Part shown: piece after piece, positions 8,642 through 17,585 of the stretch
Layout of the letters: each line of letters opens with the position of its first letter
How positions within the stretch are numbered: the first letter of the stretch is position 1
Source of the DNA: CAJQPP01 sp963793465
GTDB taxonomy: Bacteria > Planctomycetota > Planctomycetia > Pirellulales > Pirellulaceae
Length of the DNA: 64,000 bases
Reading direction: 5' to 3'
NCBI GenBank assembly: GCA_963793465.1
Contig: CAWCAJ010000005.1
Coordinates: forward strand, 1,116,001 to 1,180,000
Notes under the pieces: generated by a model
The model's input: only the letters and a program-made list of their open reading frames with translations
Told to the model about the DNA's origin: nothing
Database searches by the model: none
Program-made: the position numbers and the translations under genes

Positions 8642-9886
8642 TCAGGGAGTCTCTTGCTTTTCAGCTTCCGATGTCAAGCTTGCCAATGCCTGGCGGGCTG
8701 CCAACTTAACGAGTGGGTCGGAATCGTGCTCCGCCAGTTTTTCAATCGCTTCAAGCTGAGAGGCGGCTGCCGGACCCATTGCCCGGATCGTGTCCAGGGC
8801 CGCCACCCGGATGGAAGGATCCGCCGCCTCAAGTCGTTCCTGCAGAAACTCTAAGGCGGGTGCGGCATCAGCTCCCATTTGGGCCATCAATTTCAAGCCG
8901 TTCACTTCATACTCCAGCGAGTCCCGGGACAACTCAACCAAACGCTGCAGCGACTCGTCCGCTTGACCCGTGATTTGCCAAAGCGTGATGGCGGCCTGGC
9001 CTTCCAGGTTGGTTTGCGAACCACCCATCATTTCTTTCACCTTGGGTACCAGCGAATGGGCAGCGTCTGCCAACAAACCGGCAGCGATCAATCCCCGCTC
9101 CCGTTCTGATACGGTAAACCGATTGAGCATCATTTCCGTGGCAGCCAGAGTGTCGAAACCCTGCACCGGACCGACTGCGGACAACGACCAGATCGCATAG
9201 CCCCGTTGGGAAGGGACGCCCTTTTCAAATTGTTCCACCAATTCAGCAGAAGCCTGTTGGGCAGACTTTCCGGTCTTGATGATCAAACGCATGGCAAACA
9301 GGGTCACGTTCATATCTTCGTGAGCCAGGTCCTGCAGGATCAGGTCGATCGCCTGCGGGCAGCCATCGGAAAAACCGGTCAGGGCAAACGTGGCTGCGGT
9401 TCGTCGGAAGATGTCGTCCTCATCCTTGAGAATCGCAAGCAACTGGGGAATATACGCTTCGCAGCCGTCGCCCACCGCATGGATGGCGCTGCAAACCTGA
9501 CGCAAGTGGTCCAGGCTGCCCTGAAAATCCGGCTGCAAAGCATCGACTGCGGGCTTGCCCAGTCTTTGAAAAATTCGCGTCGCCGTACTGCTGATCACTT
9601 CATCCCGTTCCACCAGCAGTTTGGCTAACGGTTCCACAAACCGTTCGTACTGATCCTCGTAATCGGCCAGTCTGGCCGCCGCGTCAGCCCGTTGATAGCT
9701 GTCCCGGGAGGTCTCCATGATTTCGATGCAACGACCAATGTCATCGATCGAAGGGGGTTGCTCCGTCGTTTGCTGGGTCGACGAATCGACCGCTGCCGAC
9801 TCGCTGCAGCGGGCATGGGAGGCCGGCAGAGCGGCAAACAGCGAAATCAGGATCGGGCAGCAAAGCTGTCGTAGGCAGGGCATCAT
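8642..9886 (-). CDS. Secreted HEAT-repeat protein
   Basis: About 414 residues. The start is placed at the ATG at 9886 (a second ATG follows at once) because MMPCLRQLCCPILISL-FAALPASHA forms a classic signal peptide; an upstream in-frame extension has no such feature. The rest is a run of alpha-helical HEAT/armadillo-like repeats, for example LAKLLVERDEVISSTATRIF, PQLLAILKDEDDIFRRTAA and PSIRVAALDTIRAMGPAAA, each about 35-40 residues. Such proteins act as protein-binding scaffolds; no catalytic motif is seen. The partner is unknown. It ends with TPE-rich residues and lies 63 bp downstream of a response regulator gene on the same strand, so the two may be co-transcribed. Confidence 0.82.
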   Translation of the reverse strand: MMPCLRQLCCPILISLFAALPASHARCSESAAVDSSTQQTTEQPPSIDDIGRCIEIMETSRDSYQRADAAARLADYEDQYERFVEPLAKLLVERDEVISSTATRIFQRLGKPAVDALQPDFQGSLDHLRQVCSAIHAVGDGCEAYIPQLLAILKDEDDIFRRTAATFALTGFSDGCPQAIDLILQDLAHEDMNVTLFAMRLIIKTGKSAQQASAELVEQFEKGVPSQRGYAIWSLSAVGPVQGFDTLAATEMMLNRFTVSERERGLIAAGLLADAAHSLVPKVKEMMGGSQTNLEGQAAITLWQITGQADESLQRLVELSRDSLEYEVNGLKLMAQMGADAAPALEFLQERLEAADPSIRVAALDTIRAMGPAAASQLEAIEKLAEHDSDPLVKLAARQALASLTSEAEKQETP

Positions 9887-9948
9887 GTGGCAGCACTCTC
9901 GCGGACCAGCGGACCAGAATGGGAAGCCCAATTTTAGATGAAAACCAT

Positions 9949-10341
9949 CTAGCAATCTATCGACCAGTTATAGATTGTCTGCAAAGCCGTCGAGACATCG
10001 TTACGAATTCGCGATATGTCGATGGGCTTGGAATGCACTGCGAACGCATCCGCTGCCAGAAGTTCGTTCGACATTTGATCGTCCAGCAACGCCGACATCA
10101 GAATCACAGGCAATTCCGGATTGAACTGCTTGATTATCCGCAGAGCCTCCAGTCCCGTCATTCCCGGCATATGAAAGTCAATCAGGACCAGATGGACATT
10201 TCGTTGCTGCACCACATCGCAAGCCTCACAACCATCGGCTGCCATCAGCGTTTGAAATCCGCGGGCCTTAAACAGCGACCCCAGCGACTCGCGAAAGTCG
10301 AGGTCATCGTCAGTAATCAATAAAGTGGGGTCGGTATTCAT
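9949..10341 (-). CDS. Single-domain response regulator (receiver)
   Basis: 130-residue receiver domain with no output domain. The start is taken as the ATG at 10341, giving MNTDPTLLITDDDLDFRESL. The acidic pocket (TDDD), the phosphorylatable Asp in LIDFHMPGMTG, the Thr/Ser position in LMSAL and the conserved Lys in HSKP are all present, so phosphorylation is expected. No kinase lies nearby, so it is an orphan relay protein. Upstream of the gene is 230 bp of non-coding DNA up to the end of lepA. Confidence 0.9.
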   Translation of the reverse strand: MNTDPTLLITDDDLDFRESLGSLFKARGFQTLMAADGCEACDVVQQRNVHLVLIDFHMPGMTGLEALRIIKQFNPELPVILMSALLDDQMSNELLAADAFAVHSKPIDISRIRNDVSTALQTIYNWSIDC

Positions 10342-10573
10342 GATGACGAACCGTCGAGGACCATCGAAACGGAAAACCGGGACCGGCAAGGGGCAACCCT
10401 ACCTGCCAATAGGAGTTTGATCGTCGAACGCCGAGTGACAAATGCAATTTAGGTGCCGAATGCATCGATGCGGAAAATACAGCCGATTTTGCCGAATTGG
10501 CCTATTATCGGAACGTCCAACGCTTTCCCAGCTGACAAAACTGCAGTCTTAATGACAAACCGGCGTGGTCCAG

Positions 10574-12415
10574 CTATTTCTCGTCGCCCTTATGCAGGAC
10601 CGCCATGAAGGCCTTTTGGGGAATGTCCACGCTGCCCACGGATTTCATGCGTTTCTTGCCCTCCCGCTGTTTGGCCCAGAGTTTCTTTTTTCGCGAAATA
10701 TCACCGCCGTAGCACTTGGCGGTCACGTTTTTTCGAAGGGCTTTGACGGTCTCCCGAGCGACCACCCGATTGCCGATCGTGGCTTGCACGGCGACTTCGA
10801 ACATATGCCGGTTGATTTCCTGCTTCAGTTTCTTGGCCACCGCCCTGCCGCGTCGCTCGGCATCGGCGCGGTTGCAGATGATGCTCAAGGCGTCGATGCG
10901 GTTGTTGTTGACCACCATATCCACCCGCACCAGGTCCGCTGGTTCAAAGCCCTTGAACTCGTAATCCATTGTTCCATAACCGCGAGTGGCGCTCTTGATC
11001 TTGTCATGCAAATCGTAAATCACTTCGGCCAGTGGCAGGTCGTAAGTCAGCATCACCCGGGTCGCACTCACATATTCGGTGTTGTGCTGGATGCCGCGTC
11101 TTTCCTGGCAGAGTTTCATGACGGGCCCCACGTAGCTTTCCGGTTGAATCAGGTTCACGCGAACAATGGGCTGACGGAACTCTTCGATATCCCCTGCATC
11201 GGGGACTTCCTGGGGCTTGTGGACCTCGGTTACGGTACCGTCCCGCTTCAGGATCTCGTAACTGACGTTGGGGGCCGTCTGAATCAGGTCAATATCGGCT
11301 TCCCCTTCCAGTCGTTGCTGCACAATTTCCATATGCAGCAAACCCAGGAATCCACATCGAAAACCGAAGCCCAACGCGTCACTGGACTCGGGCTCAAATT
11401 CAAAACTGGGATCGTTGATGGCCAACTTGTTGAGGGCGTCGCGGAGTTCCGAAAAATCCTGCCCATCCGAAGGATAAAGTCCGCAATACACCATCCGTTT
11501 GGGTTGCGCATATCCGGGCAGGGGGACTGCCGAGTTGTGGGGTGTGCTGATGGTGTCCCCGATATGGGCGGCATCCAACGATTTGATATTGCAAATCAGG
11601 TAACCGACCTGGCCAGCTTGCAAGGCGTCGGTGGGAGTCTGCTTGGGTGCAAAATGGCCGAGTTCCTGCACTTCATGCGTATGGTTGGAACGCAGGAATT
11701 TGATCTTGTCACCTTTCCGCACCTGACCGTTCATCAACCGGCAGTACGTGATGGCCCCGCGAAACTCATCGTAATGAGAATCAAATACCATGGCTTGCAG
11801 GGGTGCATTGCGGTCAGCGGTGGGTGCCGGGATCTGGTCGATGATGGCCTGCAGTAATTCGTCAATTCCCAAACCCGCCTTGGCACTCACCCGCACACAG
11901 GACTCCGCGGCCAGGCCCAGCACCTGCTCCATCTCCTGCGCCACTTCGTCCGCCCGTTGATTGATCAGGTCAATCTTGTTGATGACCGGGATGATGTGCA
12001 GGTCATGTTCCAGGGCGGCATAGGCATTGGCGACGGTTTGAGCCTCCACGCCCTGAAACGCGTCCACCAGCAACAGAGCCCCCTCACAACAGGCCAGCGA
12101 ACGGGAAACTTCGTAATGGAAATCGACGTGCCCGGGCGTGTCAATCAGATTCAATTCCCAGGTTTGTCCTCCCACTTGCGCATGCATCGTCACGGCCCGC
12201 GCCTTGATCGTGATTCCCCGCTGCCGTTCCAGCACCATGTCGTCCAGCAATTGCTCCTGCATCTGCCGTTTGGCGACCGTGCCGGTATGTTCCAGCAGTC
12301 GGTCCGCCAAGGTGCTTTTGCCGTGATCAATATGGGCGATGATGCAGAAATTGCGGATGCGTTCGGCGGGGATGGATTTCTTCATCGCCGCCTGAGTGGT
12401 TCGGATTTCATTCAT
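10574..12415 (-). CDS. lepA: Elongation factor 4 (LepA)
   Basis: 613-residue translational GTPase that acts on stalled or mis-translocated ribosomes and during initiation. G1 motif AHIDHGKST at 27-35, G2 RGITI 66-70, G3 DTPGH 92-96 and G4 NKIDL near 145 are intact; domains II, III, V and the LepA-specific C-terminal domain follow (RKKKLWAKQREGKKRMKSVG then the family-typical end MAVLHKGDE). A second Met at residue 11 would also fit the family start. The start codon overlaps the stop of the upstream ROK kinase in an ATGA (12415-12412), which implies translational coupling. Confidence 0.97.
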   Translation of the reverse strand: MNEIRTTQAAMKKSIPAERIRNFCIIAHIDHGKSTLADRLLEHTGTVAKRQMQEQLLDDMVLERQRGITIKARAVTMHAQVGGQTWELNLIDTPGHVDFHYEVSRSLACCEGALLLVDAFQGVEAQTVANAYAALEHDLHIIPVINKIDLINQRADEVAQEMEQVLGLAAESCVRVSAKAGLGIDELLQAIIDQIPAPTADRNAPLQAMVFDSHYDEFRGAITYCRLMNGQVRKGDKIKFLRSNHTHEVQELGHFAPKQTPTDALQAGQVGYLICNIKSLDAAHIGDTISTPHNSAVPLPGYAQPKRMVYCGLYPSDGQDFSELRDALNKLAINDPSFEFEPESSDALGFGFRCGFLGLLHMEIVQQRLEGEADIDLIQTAPNVSYEILKRDGTVTEVHKPQEVPDAGDIEEFRQPIVRVNLIQPESYVGPVMKLCQERRGIQHNTEYVSATRVMLTYDLPLAEVIYDLHDKIKSATRGYGTMDYEFKGFEPADLVRVDMVVNNNRIDALSIICNRADAERRGRAVAKKLKQEINRHMFEVAVQATIGNRVVARETVKALRKNVTAKCYGGDISRKKKLWAKQREGKKRMKSVGSVDIPQKAFMAVLHKGDEK

Positions 12416-13425
12416 ATCAATTGATCATAGTTACGTTTGGCCAGACCCGCTGCGCCAATCCAGCCCGCGGCCCCCCCAAGCTGGGCAAATTCGATCTTCA
12501 AATGGTCGGCAATCCGTCGAAAAACGGCCGGTCGCACACGTTCATCGACTTGCTGCAAAAACCGTCGGCCAACCGGGGACCCCGCCCCACCGAAATCCAT
12601 GGCACCCCCCAGCAAAACGATGTCGGGGTCAACCGTCTGAGCGATATTGACGATACCCCGGGACAGATACTCGGCAGTCTGCTCAATGATCAACTCAGCC
12701 GCCGCGTCTGCTCGTTCGGCACAATGGTATACATCCCGGGCAGACAAGTCACCAGAGGCAGTCAGCAACTCGGCCAGCTGGCTTTGGGGTGTGACCCGGG
12801 CCAGTTGCCGGGCACGCTCAGCCACCGCAGACGCACTGGAATAGGCCTCCAGGTGCCCTCGCCGGCCGCAGGAGCACACCCGCGCTTCTGGCAAATAATC
12901 CACCACCATATGCCCGCACTCGGCCGCCTGATCATGCGGGCCTACCAGCATCTGACCCTCCACAATGATCCCGGATCCGACACCGGTTCCCAAAGTCAAC
13001 AGCACGACATTGTCGTAGTCCCGACCCTTGCCCAGCCAGAATTCACCAAAAGCCGCCGCATTCGCATCATTGGCATAGGTAACCGGTCGCTCCAACGCCT
13101 GGGCCAGTGCTTGCCGGATCGGGAAATGACGCCAGCCCGGCATATTGACGGGGTCCAGAATCAAGCCCCTGCGAGAATCCAAGGGTCCCGGGGTTCCCAG
13201 CCCGACCGCCACGACCCTGTGCTGCTGTTCCGGCAACGTGTTGGCCAACAACCCACAAATCCGCTGGATGGCGTCTTCCGGCCCCAACGATTCCCGGGTG
13301 GGCAGGCTGGCCTCCGCCACCTGATCACCGGAAGCCGTGACAATCCCCAACTTGATGGAAGTGCCCCCCACGTCGACACCTGCAAACCAGGGTTCCGCAC
13401 CATCGCAGTCACCGCCAGTGGACAT
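12412..13425 (-). CDS. ROK family sugar kinase (glucokinase-like)
   Basis: 337-residue ROK-family protein. Start chosen at the ATG at 13425 because it places the phosphate-1 motif DVGGTSIK at residues 18-25; an upstream in-frame extension has no homologous look. The catalytic region ANDANAAAFGE (Asp near 120), TLGTGVGSGIIV and the zinc motif CSCGRRGHLE (about 184-193) with a preceding ECGH are present, as in glucokinases and N-acetyl-mannosamine/glucosamine kinases. No DNA-binding domain is present, so it is a kinase and not a ROK repressor. Its TGA overlaps the lepA ATG. Confidence 0.92.
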   Translation of the reverse strand: MSTGGDCDGAEPWFAGVDVGGTSIKLGIVTASGDQVAEASLPTRESLGPEDAIQRICGLLANTLPEQQHRVVAVGLGTPGPLDSRRGLILDPVNMPGWRHFPIRQALAQALERPVTYANDANAAAFGEFWLGKGRDYDNVVLLTLGTGVGSGIIVEGQMLVGPHDQAAECGHMVVDYLPEARVCSCGRRGHLEAYSSASAVAERARQLARVTPQSQLAELLTASGDLSARDVYHCAERADAAAELIIEQTAEYLSRGIVNIAQTVDPDIVLLGGAMDFGGAGSPVGRRFLQQVDERVRPAVFRRIADHLKIEFAQLGGAAGWIGAAGLAKRNYDQLI

Positions 13426-13874
13426 GTTTGAATTCAGCCATGTTGGGTGGGAAAGTTGGGTCCGCCGCAAGACAGGCTGGACGCAAATCTCAAAACAGGA
13501 GGATAGACGAAAGACACTTCTGACACTCAGATTATAATTCGATCATTCCAGCCAGCCTAGGCGACCCCACCATCCCGGGTGGCTCGGTACCGGGCAGGGA
13601 ACCTGACATCCCAGCCACAGGACCCGCATTAATGGCCCGAGTCCGTTGGTATATAATTCGGGTGCCCACGTTGTTTGGGGTCCATCGCCAATTAGCCATC
13701 GAATGCAACGCCAGTCGACGTAGCTGAAGTCGTGAAAGCTCAGGTTAGGTCCGGGTCCATCCCTCGACCTGCTGGTCTCTCACGAACCCAGTTAGGCGCC
13801 GTCGTATTGCTGTCGAATCCCCGTTTGGCTGTTGGGGATGCGGGATTTCAGTGATTTTGAGTGACGGTTCGCCA
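13426..13874. other. Intergenic region between ROK kinase and rnc
   Basis: About 450 bp between divergent genes. TATAAT occurs at 13652-13657 on the plus strand and, on the minus strand, at 13536-13531, but no good -35 is found at the expected distance for either. No open frame, hairpin with T-run or repeat was recognised. Confidence 0.4.
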
Positions 13875-14624
13875 ATGCCATTTTCCAACGTGCCCTACGA
13901 ACATCAAGCGATGATCGAGGCTTGTCAGCATCGACTGGGCTACGAATTTCAGGATGCCTCCCTGCTTTATGAAGCCTTAACCCATGCATCCGGTGCCGAC
14001 CATCGCCTGAGCTCCAATGAACGTATGGAGTTTTTGGGCGACTCTATTCTGGGATTTGTGGTGTGCGAGTTACTCTATCATCGATACCCGGACCTGTTGG
14101 AAGGGGATTTAACCCAGATAAAGTCTGCCGCGGTCAGCCGTTCCACATGCGGAAGGATTGGCGCCCGGATCGGGCTTTCCGATTTTCTGTTGACTGGCAA
14201 GGGCATGCAGGAGTCGCCAGGGATGCCTGCGTCGCTGGTCGCCAATGCCGTAGAGTCCATCATCGCGGCGATCTATCTGGATGGAGGTTTGCCGCCCGCT
14301 CGCGATTTTATCATCGACCATATCGTGCAGGACCTGTGTCGTATCGTGGAAGGGAAAGCCGAGTTGAATTTCAAATCCACGTTGCAGCAATACTCGCAAC
14401 GCAAGTTTGGCAGCCCCCCCGCTTATCACTTGCTGGATCAGACCGGACCGGATCACCGCAAGAATTTTCAAATCTGTGCCCAGGTCGGAAACCGCCGGTT
14501 TGCTCCCGCCTGGGGAGCCAACAAAAAACAGGCGGAACAACGCGCGGCCGGCAACGCATTGGCAGAACTGGATGGTGACGAGCCCCCCTTCGGTGACGGT
14601 ACGAACTCGGACATTCGTCGCTAA
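13875..14624 (+). CDS. rnc: Ribonuclease III
   Basis: 249-residue double-strand-specific endoribonuclease that processes rRNA precursors and structured mRNAs. The signature NERMEFLGDSILG lies at 48-60, with the second catalytic acidic cluster in NAVESIIAAIYLDGG. A double-stranded RNA-binding domain covers about 165-235 (FKSTLQQYSQ to KKQAEQRAAGNALAEL). ATG at 13875 is preferred; a GTG at 13851 would add eight residues. Stand-alone gene followed by decayed repeats. Confidence 0.96.
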   Translation: MPFSNVPYEHQAMIEACQHRLGYEFQDASLLYEALTHASGADHRLSSNERMEFLGDSILGFVVCELLYHRYPDLLEGDLTQIKSAAVSRSTCGRIGARIGLSDFLLTGKGMQESPGMPASLVANAVESIIAAIYLDGGLPPARDFIIDHIVQDLCRIVEGKAELNFKSTLQQYSQRKFGSPPAYHLLDQTGPDHRKNFQICAQVGNRRFAPAWGANKKQAEQRAAGNALAELDGDEPPFGDGTNSDIRR

Positions 14625-14639
14625 TGCGAGTCGCGAGTC

Positions 14640-14741
14640 GCACAGAATTGTAGAGTGTGCCGCACAGGCATGTAGAGAGTGCCGCACTCATTTCCCCGAG
14701 CAACTTGTAAAAGAAAACGCTGCGCCGAAACGAAACACGCT
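14640..14741 (+). repeat. GCCGCACTCATTT-type dispersed repeat, copy 1
   Basis: The stretch holds GAGTCGCAC, GTGTGCCGCAC and GAGTGCCGCACTCATTT followed by CCCCGAGCAACTTGTAAAA. The same string of motifs occurs on the minus strand at 16902-17030. In both places it adjoins a copy of the CTAG-ended repeat. Confidence 0.65.
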
Positions 14742-14833
14742 CCAGTGGTCTGGCAAGACGGATCTGATGGCTGCCACTCCGGCACTGTCCTTTCAATTTA
14801 GATTGCTTCAATGCAGATCGGACAGGCCACCAG
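14742..14833 (+). repeat. CTAG-ended dispersed repeat, decayed copy
   Basis: Begins CCAGTGGTCTGGCAAG and ends GACAGGCCACCAG, the terminal inverted arms of the family, but the central hairpin is largely lost (only GGCTGCCACTCC remains). Confidence 0.65.
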
Positions 14834-15008
14834 CCCGTACGGGTGCGGGTTAGAATCCACCTGGTGGTCAATTTGGGTGAGGACCGGTTTGCAGATCCAT
14901 GATTGGAGTCCCGGAAGTCGGTTCCACGCTTTCAGAAACGAAACCCGATGCCAAACTGCAGGGAAGAATGTCTATGCCTGACCAGCATGCTCGGCAATAA
15001 GAGCCAAG

Positions 15009-15050
15009 CCATAGGAGCTAGGCTATAGGAGCTAGGCTATAGGAGCTAGG
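15009..15050. repeat. Three tandem copies of a 14-bp unit
   Basis: Unit CTATAGGAGCTAGG at 15023 and 15037, preceded by CCATAGGAGCTAGG at 15009. The last unit overlaps the stop codon region of the phosphatase gene that ends at 15046. Confidence 0.9.
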
Positions 15051-15600
15051 CAGTGCGAGCTCGGGAACCTTCGGATCCCTCGATCAGATACCGCACGATC
15101 CCGGGACACGCCAACTCGATCATGTCGATGACTTTGTCACAGACGTTCAGCGGACGGTTCATGGGATCGGGAACTTCCCGCGGCATGTGGGAAGGCAGAA
15201 AATCGCTGAGCAACCGAATCGTGGCATTCGGATTCTTGTGGAAGGTCTTCAAGGCATTCAGGTTTTGCTGATCCATCGCGATGACCAGATCAAACTTGAT
15301 CAGGTCGGTGCGGGAAACGATCCGTGGATGCCAAGCAATCCGATAACCACGCCGAAAGGCCGCCCACCGCATGGAGAACGATGGGCGGGGTGGTGTCTCG
15401 TCGAGGCTGACTCCAGCCGTATCCACATCTACCAATGAATCGATCCGGTTAAACCGCAAATACTTTTCCAGAATCGATTGTGCCACTGGCGACCGGCACA
15501 CATTGCTCCAGCACACCAACAGCACGGATTTTGTGGGGAAAACCAGACCGTCCGTTTGATCGCCAACCCTTGACCGCAATTCAGAATTTGTAGCAATCAT
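15046..15600 (-). CDS. Low-molecular-weight protein-tyrosine phosphatase
   Basis: 184 residues. The P-loop C-x5-R is CWSNVCR at 30-36 followed by SPVAQS, as in the LMW-PTP/ArsC-like fold, and the general-acid Asp is D145 in EVPDPMN. The ten or so residues before VLLVCWSN are longer than usual. Family members dephosphorylate tyrosine kinases or UDP-sugar enzymes in capsule synthesis; no kinase or polysaccharide gene is adjacent, so the target is unknown. The 3' end coincides with a 14-bp triplication. Confidence 0.9.
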   Translation of the reverse strand: MIATNSELRSRVGDQTDGLVFPTKSVLLVCWSNVCRSPVAQSILEKYLRFNRIDSLVDVDTAGVSLDETPPRPSFSMRWAAFRRGYRIAWHPRIVSRTDLIKFDLVIAMDQQNLNALKTFHKNPNATIRLLSDFLPSHMPREVPDPMNRPLNVCDKVIDMIELACPGIVRYLIEGSEGSRARTA

Positions 15601-15666
15601 CGCACACCGCCTTACGCCTGGACCTGGTTTTCGCCATTGAGCAACCCGCTGAAAACGATCAGTGAG

Positions 15667-16335
15667 CTAGGCCCGGCGATTGCGACGCAAGCAGATCCCT
15701 GCCAACACGGGGATCCCCAGCAACAGGGCGGTTGGTTCGGGAATGGCAGTGGAAACTGTGTTGGCCGTGATCAACACGCCACGCTTATCAATGAAGGCCG
15801 CCCCGGAGGCATCGGCCAGAGTGAACAGACTGTTGTCCAGGTAGAAAGTGACCTGTTGAGCATCGGGAAAATTGATCACGAAGTTGTCACTCCAGGTTCC
15901 TGAACCGGTTCCATCGTTCTGAAAAGCAAAGTTGCCGTTGTAAATCTGGTTGCCGATCTGAACCCAAGCCGAACCTGCGACGGAAGATACACTGTCGTCG
16001 CCAAATCCAAAGTACGATCCGAATTCGAGGATCGAGATTGAATCCAGCAAGTTATTTCCGGTGGCTGTTACGGTGAAACTCAGTTGTCCCGTCAGAAAAT
16101 CAACGCCGCCGGCAGTGGACTGCGAAGTGAATCCCGGGACATCGAAATCCAATGTGTCTCCCATGACTGTGGGAGCGCCAAACAGCGGCAGGGGACTGGT
16201 CGAGTTCTCCATCACGTTGCTGAAATCAACGGTGTTCCCCGAGAAGTTCCCGTAGTTGACCATGTTGCCGTGCAGCGACGACACCAGAAAACAGGGGACC
16301 AACAAAAGAGCAAAACAGTGTAGGCGGCGAATCAT
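15667..16335 (-). CDS. PEP-CTERM sorting domain protein
   Basis: 222-residue exported protein. ATG at 16335 has a GGAG five bases upstream and gives a signal peptide (MIRRLHCFALLLVPCFLVSS). The body is Ser/Asn/Gly-rich and probably beta-structured. It ends with the PEP-CTERM tag: IPEP, then a hydrophobic helix (TALLLGIPVLAGICL) and RRNRRA. The tag is recognised by exosortase, which cleaves and likely anchors or releases the protein at the cell surface. No exosortase gene is in the window. The function of the mature domain is unknown. Confidence 0.9.
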   Translation of the reverse strand: MIRRLHCFALLLVPCFLVSSLHGNMVNYGNFSGNTVDFSNVMENSTSPLPLFGAPTVMGDTLDFDVPGFTSQSTAGGVDFLTGQLSFTVTATGNNLLDSISILEFGSYFGFGDDSVSSVAGSAWVQIGNQIYNGNFAFQNDGTGSGTWSDNFVINFPDAQQVTFYLDNSLFTLADASGAAFIDKRGVLITANTVSTAIPEPTALLLGIPVLAGICLRRNRRA

Positions 16336-16827
16336 AGTAACTCCATCAAGTAGCGGTTTTATCAACGGTTCTGAAGAATCTTGAAGCACATCTATCGATT
16401 CAGAAAACTGGTCGATGAGTCACGTTTCTAACATCTAAAGAAGCGCCGTCAATCAGCAGGATTGAGGAAAGTGATGTCGGAAAATACGAGGTTGCTGGAG
16501 TGAGTTTGCCAAGACTACGCAGACTCCCCAAGCTGCTTTCCTAGATTATCTGTTTTGTCTATTTGGTTGTTTTTTGGGCCCTGTGCTAAGGAAAATTTAT
16601 TCGAAAAATTTTGCTTAGACTGCGTCGTTTTAACCTGAGGTGATCGATTCCCGTCCTGAAGGCTATCGATTCGCTTCCAGAGTCAGCAGAAAGAAATCGG
16701 CGGAGGCAAAGCATGCCATCCCGTTGATGGCGGGGCGCCGTTGAAGCAGTCCAAGTGGAACTGGAGTTGCGCTTTGAGATAGCCGTTGCGCGTTGAGATA
16801 GCATCCGGCTGGCGATAGCGCAAAAAA

Positions 16828-16853
16828 AACGACCGGTCTTACCGGTCGTTTTC
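16828..16853. terminator. Bidirectional hairpin terminator candidate
   Basis: Perfect arms AACGACCGGT (16828-16837) and ACCGGTCGTT (16841-16850), loop CTT, A run on the left and T run on the right. No clear gene ends next to it on either strand, so its client is uncertain. Confidence 0.55.
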
Positions 16854-16901
16854 TCGATCTCCACTGGCGCATCGAATCCTTGCGGGTTCGTGTGGCCTGG
16901 A

Positions 16902-17030
16902 CAACGCCGAGGTTTTAGAGCGCGTTTCCTTCGGTGTCGGGTTTTTTAACAGGCTGCTCGGGAAAATGAGTGCGGCAAACGCAACAAGAAATGAGTGCGG
17001 AACACGCGACATGTCCGTGCGACTCACACT
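16902..17030 (-). repeat. GCCGCACTCATTT-type dispersed repeat, copy 2
   Basis: On the minus strand: GAGTCGCACGG, TTCCGCACTCATTT, GTTTGCCGCACTCATTTT, CCCGAGCAGCCTGTTAAA. It matches copy 1 at 14640-14741 in content and also adjoins a CTAG-ended repeat. Confidence 0.65.
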
Positions 17031-17036
17031 CTTGGG

Positions 17037-17151
17037 CTGTCAGATCTTTGGGCAATCAGACCGGAATGGAAAGGACGCTGCTGGATTCGCGACGAGACGG
17101 CTGGGCAAGCCAACAGTGGCACCCGTCAGATCAGCCTGGTCAGACCACTAG
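17037..17151 (-). repeat. CTAG-ended dispersed repeat, full copy
   Basis: On the minus strand it starts CTAGTGGTCTGACCAGGC, contains GGGTGCCACTGTTGGCTTG and CCCAGCC, and ends GATCTGACAGCCC. The outer CTAG forms the TAG stop of the TerB-like gene at 17148. Confidence 0.8.
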
Positions 17152-17585
17152 CTGCCGTGACCTGTCGAGGAATCCGAGGGGGTGCCGCCGAGCTCCCAAT
17201 CTTCGACCGGGCAATTCAATGCTGTTTCGCAGAGTCTTTGGAATTCCGGTGTCACTTCGTCGACCGAGCGATACAGATCGGCCAGAAATCGCCGCTCGCT
17301 GTCCCGGACTTCGCCGTCCGAGTAGAGCATCTGCAACAGCAAAAACTGTTCGTCCAGGCCCACGCACCCATCTTGCAACAGGATGTGCCGCAAACTGGGG
17401 AAGAACAGGTCATCGAATTCGCTGCAAATCTGTTTTGCGTCTTTCATCAATTCCACCAGCAGCCGGGCATCCTGGAAATCCAGTTGCCCGTCGGCGGCCA
17501 TATGCTGTTTGATGATTTCGACTTCGTGGGGGGTGATTTTGCCGTCGGACAACAATTGTTCGCGGATTTGCATCAGATTGGCCAT
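17148..17585 (-). CDS. TerB-like helical protein
   Basis: 145 residues. Start chosen at the ATG at 17585 (MANLMQIREQLLSDGKIT); the upstream frame is low-complexity and repeat-like. Three internal units of the form LLSDGKITPHEVEIIKQH, MAADGQLDFQDARLLVEL and LYSDGEVRDSERRFLADLY resemble the acidic, metal-associated helical repeats of the TerB/DjlA-N fold. TerB-like proteins are linked to envelope stress and metal resistance, but no ter genes are near. The TAG stop comes from the end of a dispersed repeat. Confidence 0.65.
   Translation of the reverse strand: MANLMQIREQLLSDGKITPHEVEIIKQHMAADGQLDFQDARLLVELMKDAKQICSEFDDLFFPSLRHILLQDGCVGLDEQFLLLQMLYSDGEVRDSERRFLADLYRSVDEVTPEFQRLCETALNCPVEDWELGGTPSDSSTGHGS

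Larger units (their letters stand above)
16336..17036. other. Long intergenic region without a recognised gene
   Basis: Non-coding stretch upstream of the PEP-CTERM gene. It contains a probable terminator-like hairpin at 16828-16850, imperfect GAGATAGC(CG) repeats at about 16765-16820, and from about 16902 a minus-strand copy of the GCCGCACTCATTT repeat (with CCCGAGCAGCCTGTTAAAAA). Short open frames here have no recognisable content. Confidence 0.6.

Noticed and set aside
10565..11857. Open frame of 430 codons on the plus strand
   Set aside because: Antisense to lepA. No recognisable protein features.
13652..13657. TATAAT as a promoter for rnc
   Set aside because: No supportable -35 at 16-18 bp, and a second TATAAT on the other strand shows such hits are cheap here. 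Noted only in the gap description.
16586..16864. Small open frame of 92 codons on the minus strand
   Set aside because: No known family and it runs through the hairpin at 16828-16850.
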